This document shows, piece by piece, positions 23,640 to 34,902 of a DNA stretch of 64,000 nucleotides (the first letter of the stretch is position 1; each line of letters opens with the position of its first letter). The DNA lies in the NCBI GenBank assembly GCA_944474755.1, contig OX104114.1, positions 29,039,220 to 29,103,219 of the forward strand, read 5' to 3'. This DNA is from Limnoperna fortunei. Its lineage: Eukaryota; Mollusca; Bivalvia; Mytilida; Modiolidae. The position numbers and the translations under genes were made by a program. Under the pieces are notes generated by a model. The model was given only the letters and a program-made list of their open reading frames with translations. It had not been told where the DNA came from and ran no database searches.

Positions 23640-23868
23640 AATCTTGAACGTAACGATGAATATTTCTGACCTTAATTTTTTTAGACGCGCACTGGGACAA
23701 AATGGCATCATCACAAATTCGACATGGAAAACGAAGCCTCTGTATTTGAACAATTCCACGATTTAAGTTTGAGTCCAAATGATCGACATGATTGAAAGAA
23801 GTTGACCTCCAGATGGAAAATACGGTTGACATGTCTGCTAGTTTCGAACTAAGGTTTCTTAGTACCAT
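23640..23868 (-). CDS. Possible unassigned exon
   Basis: An ATG in good context (minus strand, 23868) opens a 76-codon frame (MVLRNLSSKLADMSTVFSIW, then RLRFPCRICDDAILSQCASK). It reaches a plausible donor AAG|GTCAGA near 23,683. CRICDD with a later Cys hints at a small metal-binding pattern, but this is too little for a family call. It lies at the boundary of duplication copy 1. It may be a 5' exon of an unseen transcript or chance. Confidence 0.2.
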
Positions 23869-24429
23869 TTTGACCTAGGAAATGATTGGCCGAGAAAAGA
23901 CGTTCGCTTTTCCGTCAGCGCAAGTAAAAATTAAAAGGGTATGAAAAATAAATTTGTTAAACTCTTCACGTAACCAAAGGTGTGTGTTCGTTGATTTTAA
24001 TTGACATATTCATTCATTACTCTCTTTCCGTTTGTAATAAACCCAATTTCCATGTCTTTTCAATTTAAAGATTTTTTTTGCAAATTCAGACAATGCGTAC
24101 CTCGAGGAATTTCTATTAATTGGAACACTGTCCAATTTAACTATATTTAATTTGACACTACTGCCGTTCCGAACGCCAAATGTTTTAGTATTGAATGCGG
24201 GCGATACTTGCGATTTCCAAGAAATCATATTGTCTTTATCGAGGTCTGCGTCTAATAATTTATGGAATATAACAATTTTATATATCTTTTATTTGTTTTA
24301 TTTAAAGGTGATCTGAATCAACGCCATATATCTGTCAAAGATATCCGCATTTGTTTCAAAATGAAGAGCTGCTAGAGATTTACGAATACTACTCTCGATT
24401 GATAGATAATTTAAAACAGTAGACCGTTT

Positions 24430-24704
24430 AAATTAAAAACCAGTGTAAAGAAAAATAGCAAAGAAAACCGACGGAACAACAAGAGTCAAAAGTCAAGGGA
24501 CAGTTACAAATCCGGATATAGACAAACACAACACAAAAACCAAAAACACAAAAACAGAAAGAGAGTAACACAAACCCAATAAAAACCATACGTGCACTCA
24601 GGTGCTCCGAACGAGTAAGCAGTGCCTGCCTCTCATTAGACACCCGTCGAATTACTCATTGTCATGTCTAGGGAAAAGTCAAATCCAGGAATAGGAATCA
24701 GTAC
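24430..24704 (-). repeat. Conserved 3' tail of the RT family
   Basis: The block contains 'gacgggtgtctaatgagagg', 'cactgcttactcgttcggag' and 'caccgagtg'-like steps. It is repeated at 10,870-11,150, 44,080-44,340 and 46,760-47,010, always downstream of RT-family coding remains on the minus strand. It is probably the 3' untranslated end of that element. Confidence 0.75.
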
Positions 24705-25132
24705 CTATGACTCAGCGAAAATGTCAGATTGTATTTTAGACACTGATTTCCCATCACGATCAATTAAGTCATGGTGACGACCATAGAACTTCTTGAGAGA
24801 TAACATCAGCCTAGGTGCAACAAACCCTTGCTTGAGTAGTTTAGCAGTCAGCAGCAATGATCGGTCTAGAAAATCGGAATACCGATCGCAAGATGTAGAA
24901 TAACGTATAAGTTGTGAAATGTACACACCATACGCCGGAGCTGCTGGAATGTTGCTGTCGGTGAACGGGAAGTTGACAATTGGAACGTTGAAGTTATCAC
25001 GTTTGTCGTAGTCTAGTTTGTAGTTTTCCTGAGTCAATTCTAGAAGTAGGTCTAAGTAAGAGTCTGACCTTAGTGTATTTGTGGTGTCTTTAATTTCAAG
25101 CTCGGGTAAATTGAATGTAAATAATCACCAAA
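24705..25132 (-). pseudogene. RT family, C-terminal half (split by nested element X)
   Basis: The open minus-strand frame reads PELEIKDTTNT, SYLDLLLE, YDKRDNFNVPIVNFPF, YGVYISQLIRYS and KKFYGRHHDLIDRDGKSVS to a stop near 24705. It starts abruptly at the left end of element X, with TTTGGTGATTATTTACATTC as first bases. The N-terminal half lies at 39,011-39,434, ending with TFRYIDDVLSLNNAK. Joined in the mind, the two give an uninterrupted target AAA|TTT. The family is widespread in molluscs and cnidarians and resembles Penelope-like RTs. Confidence 0.85.
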
Positions 25133-25493
25133 GGACAAGGTAGGGTAAGGGCCATTTTTGGCCCCCTCTTGAAAATAACTCATCTTTGCAGTAATTTGAG
25201 CATCCAGACATAGCATTAAAAATACGGTCTTATTTTGGTGCTATCATGCGCATGCGCGATACACTTCACGTGCTTCCATGCTTGCCAAATCTATTGGCTA
25301 TTTCAATTCAGCTTTAATTTGAAGATGGTTTCAGTAAATTAACTTCTGTTCTGCTCATCAAATATTCACCAAATGTTAACACACGATGTATAGATACCTG
25401 TTACAGGCAGGTTCTGATTTAAATAAATATAGAAAAACTTTATCTCGCAAAAATGAATGCTTTTCTCATGCAAAAATCTTTGCTTTTTGAGAA

Positions 25494-25757
25494 TTACAAG
25501 CTTTTAAACCAAAACTTGGTAATCACTATTTCTTCGTCAATTTTATCACAATATACAAATTGATAGAAGATACAGGCAGAAGGTAATTTTAAATAAGGGC
25601 TGTCTGGGTTAAAAGTTTTTTTTTCTGTTGATAAAAAGCTGTTAAACAAGTAATAAAATATAGATTTGTCGGAATTACCTCCCTTGTTAAAGATTGAATT
25701 TTCATTATGTTTGCCTTTACCGAACTCGTCATATCGAAAACTTTGATGTTTAAACAA
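25494..25757 (-). CDS. Small unassigned ORF in element X
   Basis: An 87-codon ORF that is identical at protein level in the inner X copy (37,766-38,029, plus strand). It is rich in Phe, Lys and Asn, with no motif I recognise. Identity between the two copies reflects the young age of the nested insertion and is not evidence for selection. Confidence 0.2.
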   Translation of the reverse strand: MFKHQSFRYDEFGKGKHNENSIFNKGGNSDKSIFYYLFNSFLSTEKKTFNPDSPYLKLPSACIFYQFVYCDKIDEEIVITKFWFKSL

Positions 25758-26129
25758 TTAATAAGGAGATTTGATATTAAGGTTATAAGTCTGTCGTAGT
25801 ATTTAATAATTTTATTGAAATGAGTTAATAATGAAAGATATTAATGTTAATTTTACCATCAGTGCAATATCTATTCTGAGATTTCCAGAAAAAACGGAGG
25901 ATGGTGTCCTGCATCCCATCAAGTCAAACAAATTATTTTTGTGTGACCTTATTGGTAAGACAAACTGTTAAACAATTATATAATAGCGAACAAAATATCT
26001 ATTTTTGCAAAAACCAATATTTAAATCTAATTTGTATTAGGTAAATCCCAAACATAATTACTTTTAGGAAGATATATAGATCCATTTCAAAGGTGCGTTT
26101 AAATTCTGTTTAGATGTTCTACCATGCAT

Positions 26130-26610
26130 AGTTTCAGCGGAACTGACATATTCCAAAAACTTTAACATAGTCACTGGACCGTGGTCAATGTCAGAAGACA
26201 CCTGTCATATATTATTCAACAGGAACCTAAATTCCAGGTATTGTCATTACACTATGCATAGTTTCACTGACCAAAAAATTTTAACGTATTCACTGGACCA
26301 TGAAATGAAAGGTCATGTTCAGGCGAAATTTGTACTATTCAACAGGAACCTATATGCCATGCCACTCATTCATCCTACCATGCACAGTTACAACAGAAGT
26401 AACCTTATCCACAAACGTTAGCGTAGTGATATGAATTCTAGTCAAGGTCAGGTGACACCTATCAAACTTGCATGTACTATTTGTCAGCAAACTATATAAA
26501 AAATATTGTCATGTTACAATGCGTGGTTACTGAGAAACTGACAGAACTCAAATAATTTTAACGTAGTCCCCTAACTGTGAAATTTATATTTAAACTTTAC
26601 ATTTGTATAT
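26130..26610 (-). repeat. Old ~145-bp tandem repeat inside X
   Basis: About three degenerate units in minus orientation contain 'acctgaccttgac', 'cagtgaatacgtta' and 'tgcatggtaggatga'. These are the same landmarks as in the 146-bp array of element T (28,960-30,140). The inner X copy carries them at 36,930-37,410. One repeat family thus occurs in two unrelated transposons at very different degrees of homogeneity. Confidence 0.7.
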
Positions 26611-27239
26611 TACTATTCCTGAAGTCGGAGATTGAGCATGCATAAAACCTGGTTTAACCCATCATTTCTTTTGAAGTGCCTGTACCAAGTCAGGGCCATT
26701 GCTGTAATTACTACATTGTGACAGTTTCTATGATACTATGATACCCATTTCTCTGGCGGGATAACGTACCACTGGCCTGCTGAAGCTCGAAATTCGAAAT
26801 CGGATTGCACTATGTTCAAGTTAACATTGTGTCCAAATCCGCGAAAATTCGGTCAACATTCAAAACATAATTAACTTGAAATGCGGCCGCCACAGTAGCA
26901 GTAAAAAGTACTGAAATTATTGTATCTTTTTTGCATGGTTAGGAGAAAATTTTATAGATCCAAAGCGTAATGTTTAATTAAAAAGTATTAAATATTCACA
27001 TATGTATTACGATAGTTTATGCTATCCATAAACGATTATCTCACGTGGTTTCCTTGATGTTAACTGCCAAAAAAAAAAAAACAAGCACGAGTAAAAAAAT
27101 GGTAACGTTTAACTTAACGGGCAAATAATTTTACAGTTTAAAGGAGAAAATACAAAATAAATTTGTTTTCATTTATGACACAAATATCCCTCGTTATCAT
27201 GTAAATTATTATTTTATCACATGTAATGATATATATTTA

Positions 27240-27656
27240 GGGACCGGTCAATATTTTTTGGGGTGGTGGGACCGGTGCACAATGCAATAGGACACATACT
27301 TTTTTATGCTGGCGTATATATGGGACTCCAAATTTTGTCATTTTCAGCACTGATACGGATAGGACAGCTAGTTTTTTTTCATAACAATATCATCAATGAA
27401 AAAACTAATTTTTTCTGACGTTTTAATTCAAAACCAATATACTGTAATCGCACAACTTGTTTAACAAACATAAATACTGAATTGTAACCATAAAATTATT
27501 CACTAGATAGGACACACATTTTTATAACACATCTGATGTAGGACGGCAACTTTTTTGTATTTTAGGGAGATAGGACATAGCCCTTTTTACACCTGATAAT
27601 TTGATAGGCACCGGTCCCAACCCCCCCCCCCCCCCCAATTAATATTGACCGGTCCC
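27240..27656. mobile_element. Harbinger-type MITE in outer X
   Basis: TIRs GGGACCGGTCAATATT are flanked by TTA duplications (27237-27239 and 27657-27659). The size is 417 bp. A 3-bp TTA/TWA target is typical of PIF/Harbinger. One end carries a C16 run (27611-27636), the other a GGGGTGGTGGG stretch. The same MITE sits at the same place in the inner X (35,872-36,285), so it was acquired before X copied itself. Element T inserted directly beside its right end. Confidence 0.8.
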
Positions 27657-28099
27657 TTATCCAGTCGGGACGCCACGATTCGATTTGTCCGTTAAAGTGG
27701 GCGTTGTCATGACCGTGAAATCAGGGGAAATAACCACAATTTTTATAGGTGTCGCGCTAATCGCATATTTTCGTCTCGATGTAAACAAATCGCATCGATC
27801 GATATTTGTATGAAAATCAATAAAGAATTATGTAAATCTATAAAAACGAAATAAACGAGATTAAAGTTAAATAATTTTTGGAGGCAACTGACATAAAAAC
27901 TATAAGTTTACAGTGATATAAATATAGACTAAATAGTTTAACTGACACTCGTTCGTCAGCTCATTTTTCAGAAACGTAATTTGGCGGGGAAAAACCAGGT
28001 CTATATTTAACTGTCACAAATGCATCCCCCAGTATCAAATTAGAAAAAAATGCTAAAAATAGATAAAATAAACATAGAGAATCCCTCTATTCGTCCAAT

Positions 28100-28804
28100 C
28101 ACACATCACTATATCATTTACTTCCAAAAAAGAACATTGAAGCGGACGAGGACAAACTGCGCCATTTTGCAGAGTTAGGACGTATTAAAGTCATCTGCTG
28201 AAGCAAACAAGAACAATGTAAAAAGGTAAGTATAAAAAATATTCTGTTTTTGTATATTGATACATTATATGAACATTAATTATGTAGTAAATGGCAGAAA
28301 TACGTTAATATTTCTTGATTAGCTCTCGGTCCCTCGAGACCAGTCGACTTCGCCGATTTCCATATAGCCCTGCAGTTTGCTTAATTTATTTAAGAAATTT
28401 GTGTTATTAATTCCCTGTTTATTTCCCATGTAACATGTTAAGCACTGTACGGTCAAAGATAGACTCCACACACATGGGTGAAAGCTTGGCTGGCCGCGTA
28501 AGCATAGGCCTATTTATATCATATCAAATTTATTTTACTTTCTCTTTTGCATTGAGGTCCAAGTTTTAATTTTGCATATTATGTATATTCAAAGTGTTCC
28601 ATGCAGTTTCAATATTTAAAGATGTTTTCAACTATTAGTCATTTTGTTATAATCCACATTTTATTTATTTCAGGAAGTTTGTTTGGTCCATGGATAATGC
28701 CTATCCATTTACCTTTACAAGTTATTGGATGAAGATATTGGATGGAGTGAAAATCTGTGGACTTGAAATATTATCATTCTTAAGAGATTTATTTATTATT
28801 GAAT
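28100..28804 (+). other. Exon-like pair inside T
   Basis: A GC-richer block (28,150-28,225) ends in a strong donor AAAAAG|GTAAGT at 28226-28227. Downstream, 'tttatttcag' at about 28,665-28,674 is a strong acceptor, followed by ~130 bp up to the repeat element. Neither block has a long ORF. This could be the untranslated first part of a lost transposase gene or a non-coding transcript. Confidence 0.35.
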
Positions 28805-28818
28805 AATTATTTCCTTTT

Positions 28819-30210
28819 TGTCTCGCCTGCGACGTTTCGTCGCTGGAGGCGAGACATATGTATGGGAATCCGGCGGCGGCGGCGGCGGCGTAAACACTTG
28901 ACATCTTGCTTCATATATTTGTAAGCCCAAGCCCTAGGTCCATCAAATTTGGTCCAGAGGTAGCTTATGATGAGTACTTGCCAGTCAGTCACCTGTCACC
29001 TGACCTTGACCTCAATTTCACGGTCCAGCGACTACGTTAAAGTTTTTGGGTTACGACAGTTCCTCTGTAACTACGCATGGTAGGATGACAATATTTGGTG
29101 TATAGGTTGCTGATGACTAGTACATGACTGTCTGGTAGGTGTCACATGACCTTGACCTCAATTTCACGGTCCAGCGACTACGTTAAAGTTTTTGGGTTAC
29201 GACAGTTCCTCTGTAACTATGCATGGTAGGATGACAATATTTGGTGTATAGGTTGCTGATGACTAGTACATGACTGTCTGGTAGGTGTCACCTGACCTTG
29301 ACCTCAATTTCACGGTCCAGCGACTACGTTAAAGTTTTTGGGTTACGACAGTTCCTCTGTAACCACGCATGGTAGGATGACAATATTTGGTATATAGGTT
29401 GCTGATGACTAGTACATGACTGTCTGGTAGGTGTCACCTGACCTTGACCTCAATTTCACGGTCCAGCGACTACGTTAAAGTTTTTGGGTTACGACAGTTC
29501 CTCTGTAACCACGCATGGTAGGATGACAATATTTGGTATATAGGTTGCTGATGACTAGTACATGACTGTCTGGTAGGTGTCACCTGACCTTGACCTCAAT
29601 TTCACGGTCCAGTGAATACGTTAAAGTTTTTGGGTTACGGCAGTTACTCTGTTACCACGCATGGTAGGATGACAATCTTTGGTATATAGGTTGCTGATGA
29701 CTAGTACATGACTGTCTGGTAGGTTCCACCTGACCTTGACCTCAATTTCACGGTCCAGCGACTACGTTAAAGTTTTTGGGTTACGACAGTTCCTCTATAG
29801 CCACACATGGTAGGATGACAATATTTGGTATATAGGTTGCTAATGACTAGTACATGACTGTCTGGTAGGTGTCACTTGACCTTGACCTCAATTTCACGGT
29901 CCAGCGACTGCATTAAAGTTTTTGGGTTACGGCAGTTTCTCTGTAACTATGCATGGTAGGATGACAATATTTGGTATATAGGTTGCTGATGAATAGTACA
30001 TGACTGTCTATTAGTTTCCACCTGACCTTGACCTCAATTTCACTGTCCAGCGACTACGTTAAAGTTTTTGGGTTACGGCTGTTCCCCTGTAACTATGCAT
30101 GGTATGGTGACAATATTTCGTATACAGGCCGCTGCTGATATTTAATGCTATTTACGTAATGCTTATGATGAAATTTATTTTCGTTACTGATGCGGAATGC
30201 AGGCGAGACA
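28819..30210. mobile_element. 12-bp-TIR element carrying the tandem array
   Basis: The ends are TGTCTCGCCTGC and GCAGGCGAGACA. The left end also folds on itself (TGTCTCGCC ... GGCGAGACA, 28819-28856) and is followed by a (GGC)n run at 28870-28889. The core is the 146-bp array. The layout (hairpin end, simple repeat, tandem core of 140-160 bp) recalls the pearl/Helentron-associated interspersed elements of bivalves. That assignment is an inference. Confidence 0.6.
28960..30140. repeat. 146-bp tandem array, eight units
   Basis: The landmark 'cggtccagcg' or its variants falls at 29021, 29167, 29313, 29459, 29605, 29751, 29897 and 30043, every interval exactly 146 bp. The middle units are nearly identical and the edge units more diverged, as expected from unequal exchange. 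A truncated unit precedes the first. No indel has accumulated in any unit. Confidence 0.95.
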
Positions 30211-30244
30211 TTTTTCTGTGTCCACACTTGTTTACTTCTTTACA

Positions 30245-30246
30245 AT

Positions 30247-30321
<75 letters not shown>

Positions 30322-30325
30322 CTTA
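30245..30325 (+). repeat. (TTTA)n microsatellite
   Basis: About 20 near-perfect TTTA units, directly after the tandem-array element. Confidence 0.95.
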
Positions 30326-30329
30326 AACT

Positions 30330-31700
30330 ACATGCATATGATTTATTTTTGTTTTAAATTTATTTAAGTTATATTTTATTTATTTACTTGATAATTATTT
30401 CTAATATTTACTTCTTTACAGTATTTATTTAGATAACTTTCAAGACTTTTTTTAGTAATTTCTGTTTGAGTATTTTTTTTAAATTTTACTTGTATTAAAA
30501 CCAAACAGTCTTAACTGTAAGAATTAAAACTCTACAGTAGACCTGCAGATTACCTCTATTAAATTGCCTTTATGTATATAGGTACGAATTGAAATTAACC
30601 TGTAAGAGTTATTGCAACCTATGTACCCTTATATGCGTATGCTGGTCATTGTTTTATAGCGAGGAAAGAGTTAAGTCACATAAGTACCCTTACATGTGAA
30701 TGCTGCTCATTCTTTCTTGGTTTTTTTTTTGGTTGGGGGGTGGGGGGTGGGTGTGGAAGGTTATTGCAACCCAAGTACCCCTACATGTGTATGCTGGTCA
30801 GAAACACACATTTTTTAATTTTTAATTTAAATTCAGGTTTTGTTTGTTTATTTTTTTTTATTTTTGTTGTTGTAAGATGTCTTTTTAAATACTGTACATT
30901 GATAAATAATAATAATAATAAATGTTTAAGAAAAAATTATATTGCCCATGTTGCATTCAGTTGTCATTTTGTTAATTAGTGTGCATTTGCATTATTGATA
31001 CATGTACATGGAGCTTACCTCTTCACTTTTATTCTGTCATCATTTATTTGTTCTTAAAAAACACTGGACAAACACTATCTCCACGATGCTTATTAATAGA
31101 CATACTGTGTCTGACAGTTATGATTATTATTTACTGAAATTTCAAAAAATTGAGGATTCCCAATCTACATGACAGAAAAATTTAATACAGTGTACTGTAT
31201 AAATTTAAAATGAAAAAAATTGTAAAACCAGGTGTTCTTGAAGTATGATTAGTTTCCATCTTACATGTATTTATGGTAAAAATAAATCTTTGAAACTACC
31301 AACTCAATAAGTACAATGCTTTTGCATTTATCATATGGATGGTCTGCTACATTATGGTATTTTATGACATAAAAAAATGAAAACCCCATTCAACATTTTT
31401 TTAATTCCTGAAATTATATGTCATTTGGGCCTGAAGCCAGGTATGAAATTACAAATCTATGAATTACAAAAACAAACAAAAAACAAAACAAAGAAAAAAT
31501 CATAATCCCTCTATCAACAGAATGGGGGAATCGCTGGCGTTCCTGAACGGTTTTACCTCTATTTTAAAACAACATAATTATGCAGTGATAATGATTTGAA
31601 TTCTAAGAATGTAATATTTTCAATAACCTCTAGATTTTTAATCATTTTTGTAAAAAAAATCTCGTAATGAAACATTTCAGTTTCAACGTAAACCCACATC
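30330..31700. other. AT-rich interior of T
   Basis: No gene. A short dispersed repeat ('aagtacccttacatgtgaat' type) occurs three times between 30,605 and 30,800. A 45-bp block near 31,820-31,862 ('catttaactgtaacaattgc') repeats one near 27,998-28,042 in the same orientation. Confidence 0.45.
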
Positions 31701-32233
31701 TTCATTCGGAATAAAGATTCTAACGTCATTTTTCTGTACATTTAATGATTAGATGAATAACGTTCCGAATGTCAAAAATCCGAGCGTCGACATTCTTTGG
31801 GAAACCCCTATACAGGAAGAGACATTTAACTGTAACAATTGCATCCCCCAACTGATAAACATAATTTTTTGGTATCATTCGATAGCTAATATGAACTTTA
31901 AAGCATGTCTTTACTAGCAATTCATCACTATGACTATTAAACATCCAATTCAAGGAATTCCTAGCGCGGACATTTGAACAGTCGCCCCATCACCAACTTT
32001 AGACATACATTTTATTGTGATGCAGTGAGTATTTTATCGCATTTTGCATTAAAAAGGGTATACAATTTTCTCGTTAATTATATCTATGAAAAAATATTTA
32101 ATGTGTAACAAAGAGTAGCTCAAAATTTTGCATTTTCTACGGCATCGTCTGTTTACCTAATTTTGAATTAAAGTCACGTGACCCTGGTCATGACAATGGA
32201 ACTCTCCTGTGTCGGTGGCATCCCGGCTGTATC

Positions 32234-32396
32234 TACTTTTACACATCATCGGAAACCCACGTCAGGTCGCGTTCTCACTGTGCTACCACTTGCCTGTCGC
32301 GTTTTCGCTTTGCTACCACCACCGCTACCACCACCAAGTGGTAGCAAAGTGAGAACGCGACCGGGCATGGGTTTCCGACGATTACTTTTACAAGGT
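32234..32396. repeat. Hairpin in X (outer copy)
   Basis: Arms of about 57 bp ('ggtcgcgttctcactgtgct' against 'agcaaagtgagaacgcgacc') enclose a spacer of GGTGGTAGC-type repeats. The same hairpin lies at 35,701-35,862 in the inner copy. It starts within a few bases of where T inserted. Confidence 0.8.
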
Positions 32397-32491
32397 TAAA
32401 GAATATGCTCGCGCTGGCATTCGATGTTGCTACACCAATATATGTTTAAAACGTTTCCTGTTAATAAAAGCAAGCTAAATAGAAAATAAAC

Positions 32492-32572
32492 ATAGACCAT
32501 CGGGACTCGAACCATCGATTCGTGGTGTATAATATTCACAAGCTACGGGTTAAGCAAAAACGCCACATACAC
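32492..32572 (-). tRNA. tRNA-like unit 2, outer X
   Basis: On the minus strand: box A-like TGGCGTTTTTGCTTAACCC, box B GGTTCGAGTCCC, with usual spacing. The T-stem does not pair well, so this is tRNA-like or a tRNA pseudogene, not a proven tRNA. Its twin is at 35,530-35,605 (plus). Confidence 0.4.
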
Positions 32573-33117
32573 ACAGACATTTTCATTCAAAAGCAACTTA
32601 TTTATGCGTCATACAAGGCCGTAAACAAAAGGGGTGCACTGATTGCACGTGTACTCCTAGTCCGAGAATCCTCTGCTGCCTACGGCACTGTCATTTTGCA
32701 GACGTTATATATTTGCTAATAGATTAGTAGTTTTTATAACATCTTTAATTATTGCGTATAAAAAATAATGGTGTAAATTAACATTTATTGAGACATATCG
32801 AGATGTGATCGCTGAAGATGTTTTACTTCAATAAAAATGACTTCTAGAACAGTCTTATCAGTTTGTTGTTCGAGTGGATACAAACGAAACAAAATTAAAT
32901 TCTTTACGTTTACTTCGTCGGAACGTGTGTTTCGCGCATGTCATACGTTTCGTCCACTTTCGGTATTAGTTTAGACACATAATTTTTTCAACCTTTACGT
33001 ACCAATTGTGTTCTTTAAAATATTCTATTTTTGGACACTTCACTATCATTTATCATACAAACTTTCTTAAATATATGTGACAAATGAAAGTAGTCTTAAA
33101 AAAACAGCAACAAAAAA

Positions 33118-33203
33118 GAAAAACATCGGGACTCGAACCAGCGTTTCGCGATCTGTAATTCGTATAATCTGCGAGCTAACCAATTACGCCATATTTGCAC
33201 AAA
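33118..33203 (-). tRNA. tRNA-like unit 1, outer X
   Basis: On the minus strand: box A TGGCGTAATTGG followed by TTAGCTCGC, box B GGTTCGAGTCCC, then a TTTTT run that fits a Pol III terminator. Stem pairing is imperfect. Units 1 and 2 lie in two diverged tandem modules of about 600 bp, so X carries a duplicated tRNA-like cassette. Twin at 34,903-34,985 (plus). Confidence 0.45.
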
Positions 33204-33971
33204 CGTTTTCTTACGAAATTAAGACCTATTTATGCGTCAAATTGCTGACGTGATATATTTGATGATAGATGACACCAGTTTTTATACCATTTATAAGTAT
33301 TACGTAAAAGAAAAATTAAAAAGGTGTAACTTTAACATCTATTTAGACGTATTAGATCATATGAAGGTGTTATCTCTTAAGATTTTTTCATGAATAACAA
33401 TGTCTGGAACAGTCTTTTCATTATATTTTTACGCGTGTGTATTCAAACCAGTTAAACAAAGCGAAAATTCTTTACATTACTTCTAACTTTCTCTGATGTT
33501 TGTTAATCCGGTGATTCCGCGCATATTATACCTATCTTCCACATTCGCTTAATATTATTGTGGTAATTTTATTTATTTCAATCTGTGAACTAATTGCGTT
33601 CTATAAATATTCCATTTCCGGACGATTAAGTCTGCAACTTAATTTTTTCACAGTTTTGCCTCTTTAAATATGATTAAAAAATGCTACGCTTTGAAAGACA
33701 CGATCTTTCAAGACTTAAATAATCAATCTGGAATGGAAAGGACAAGGTAGGATAACCTACTGTCACTGGCCCGCTATTTTCGCTAAAAATGAAAAGACTA
33801 CAATCTGTAGATCATAATGTTTTTTCAAAGGTACATTATCCCTTCTTACAGAAAATCAATATAACTTTCTTTTCTTATCATGTAAAATAATTATATGCAC
33901 CTTACTAACATAGGCCAATTGTAGTGGCCTGTGAATATCGGTACGTTTTCGTGATTTCGAACACCATTTTA

Positions 33972-34078
33972 AATATGAGCGGAAGCGTGTACCACAAAGA
34001 TATTTGACTGTATTATTTGTTGCAAAAACAGTGTTTAATGTGTAAAATATATTTGTGGTACACGCGTCCGCTCATATT
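33972..34078. repeat. Short hairpin inside X
   Basis: AATATGAGCGGAAGCGTGTA at the left pairs with its complement ending at 34078. The stem is about 27 bp and the loop about 52 bp. The twin lies near 38,671-38,777. It may be a small MITE carried by X. Confidence 0.8.
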
Positions 34079-34902
34079 AAAAAATTAATATTTTGTCCCC
34101 AAATTCGCGTGATTTTTGTATTGTTCAGCATAGTATGTAAGCCTACAACCGGACCGGACTTGCATTTCCGAATCTGTATATACATCCATTTATGCTGATA
34201 ATTGTTAAACATTGTTGACAAACTTAGATAGAAATGTGTAAAAAAATCAATATAGGGATAAATTAAGTAAATATTTTAATATGTAACAATTTAAACGTTT
34301 AACAGTGATGAAACAGCTAAATTTTGATAATAAAATACATCTATCAGGCACTGATAAAATTTCCATTCCAGATTGATTATTTAAGTCTTGAAAGATCGTG
34401 TCTTTCAAAGCGTAGCATTTTTTAATCATATTTAAAGAGGCAAAACTGTGAAAAAATTAAGTTGCAGACTTAATCGTCCGGAAATGGAATATTTATAGAA
34501 CGCAATTAGTTCACAGATTGAAATAAATAAAATTACCACAATAATATTAAGCGAATGTGGAAGATAGGTATAATATGCGCGGAATCACCGGATTAACAAA
34601 CATCAGAGAAAGTTAGAAGTAATGTAAAGAATTTTCGCTTTGTTTAACTGGTTTGAATACACACGCGTAAAAATATAATGAAAAGACTGTTCCAGACATT
34701 GTTATTCATGAAAAAATCTTAAGAGATAACACCTTCATATGATCTAATACGTCTAAATAGATGTTAAAGTTACACCTTTTTAATTTTTCTTTTACGTAAT
34801 ACTTATAAATGGTATAAAAACTAGTGTCATCTATCATCAAATATATCACGTCAGCAATTTGACGCATAAATAGGTCTTAATTTCGTAAGAAAACGTTTGT
34901 GC

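Larger units (their letters stand above)
2210..23660 (+). repeat. Segmental duplication, copy 1
   Basis: Read along the plus strand, many blocks recur in the same order and orientation at about 41,760-55,110. Matches include 2,220-2,580 with 41,765-42,120, 2,880-3,350 with 42,410-43,300, 9,600-10,250 with 43,340-43,980, 11,150-13,720 with 47,100-49,750, 19,040-19,900 with 51,440-52,140, 19,970-21,200 with 52,670-53,800, and 22,050-23,600 with 53,900-55,060. Copy 1 alone contains the LINE (3.4-9.0 kb), the 728-bp tandem duplication and the complete B3GAT exon set. Identity looks high in patches and broken by many indels, so the duplication is old. Exact limits need a dot plot. Confidence 0.8.
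27662..32229. mobile_element. Element T: 4.57-kb DNA transposon, TSD TATC
   Basis: The ends are CAGTCGGGACGCCAC and the inverted CAGCCGGGATGCCAC. The flanking 4-bp duplications TATC are at 27658-27661 and 32230-32233. The inner X copy shows the unoccupied site with a single TATC (complement at 35867-35870), which proves a discrete insertion. T contains an exon-like start (28,100-28,226), a repeat element with a 146-bp array (28,819-30,210), a TTTA microsatellite and AT-rich DNA. No transposase is visible. The superfamily is not assigned. Confidence 0.8.

Noticed and set aside
28960..30140. Hammerhead ribozyme in the 146-bp repeat (CTGATGA core)
   Set aside because: CTGATGA occurs in each unit, but no GAAA with a matching stem II follows at the required distance.
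28960..30140. CRISPR-like array
   Set aside because: The units are contiguous 146-bp tandem repeats without spacers, in a eukaryotic context.
27998..31862. T as an LTR element because of a ~45-bp direct repeat
   Set aside because: The repeats are short, internal and diverged. The true ends are inverted, and no gag, pol or primer-binding site is seen.
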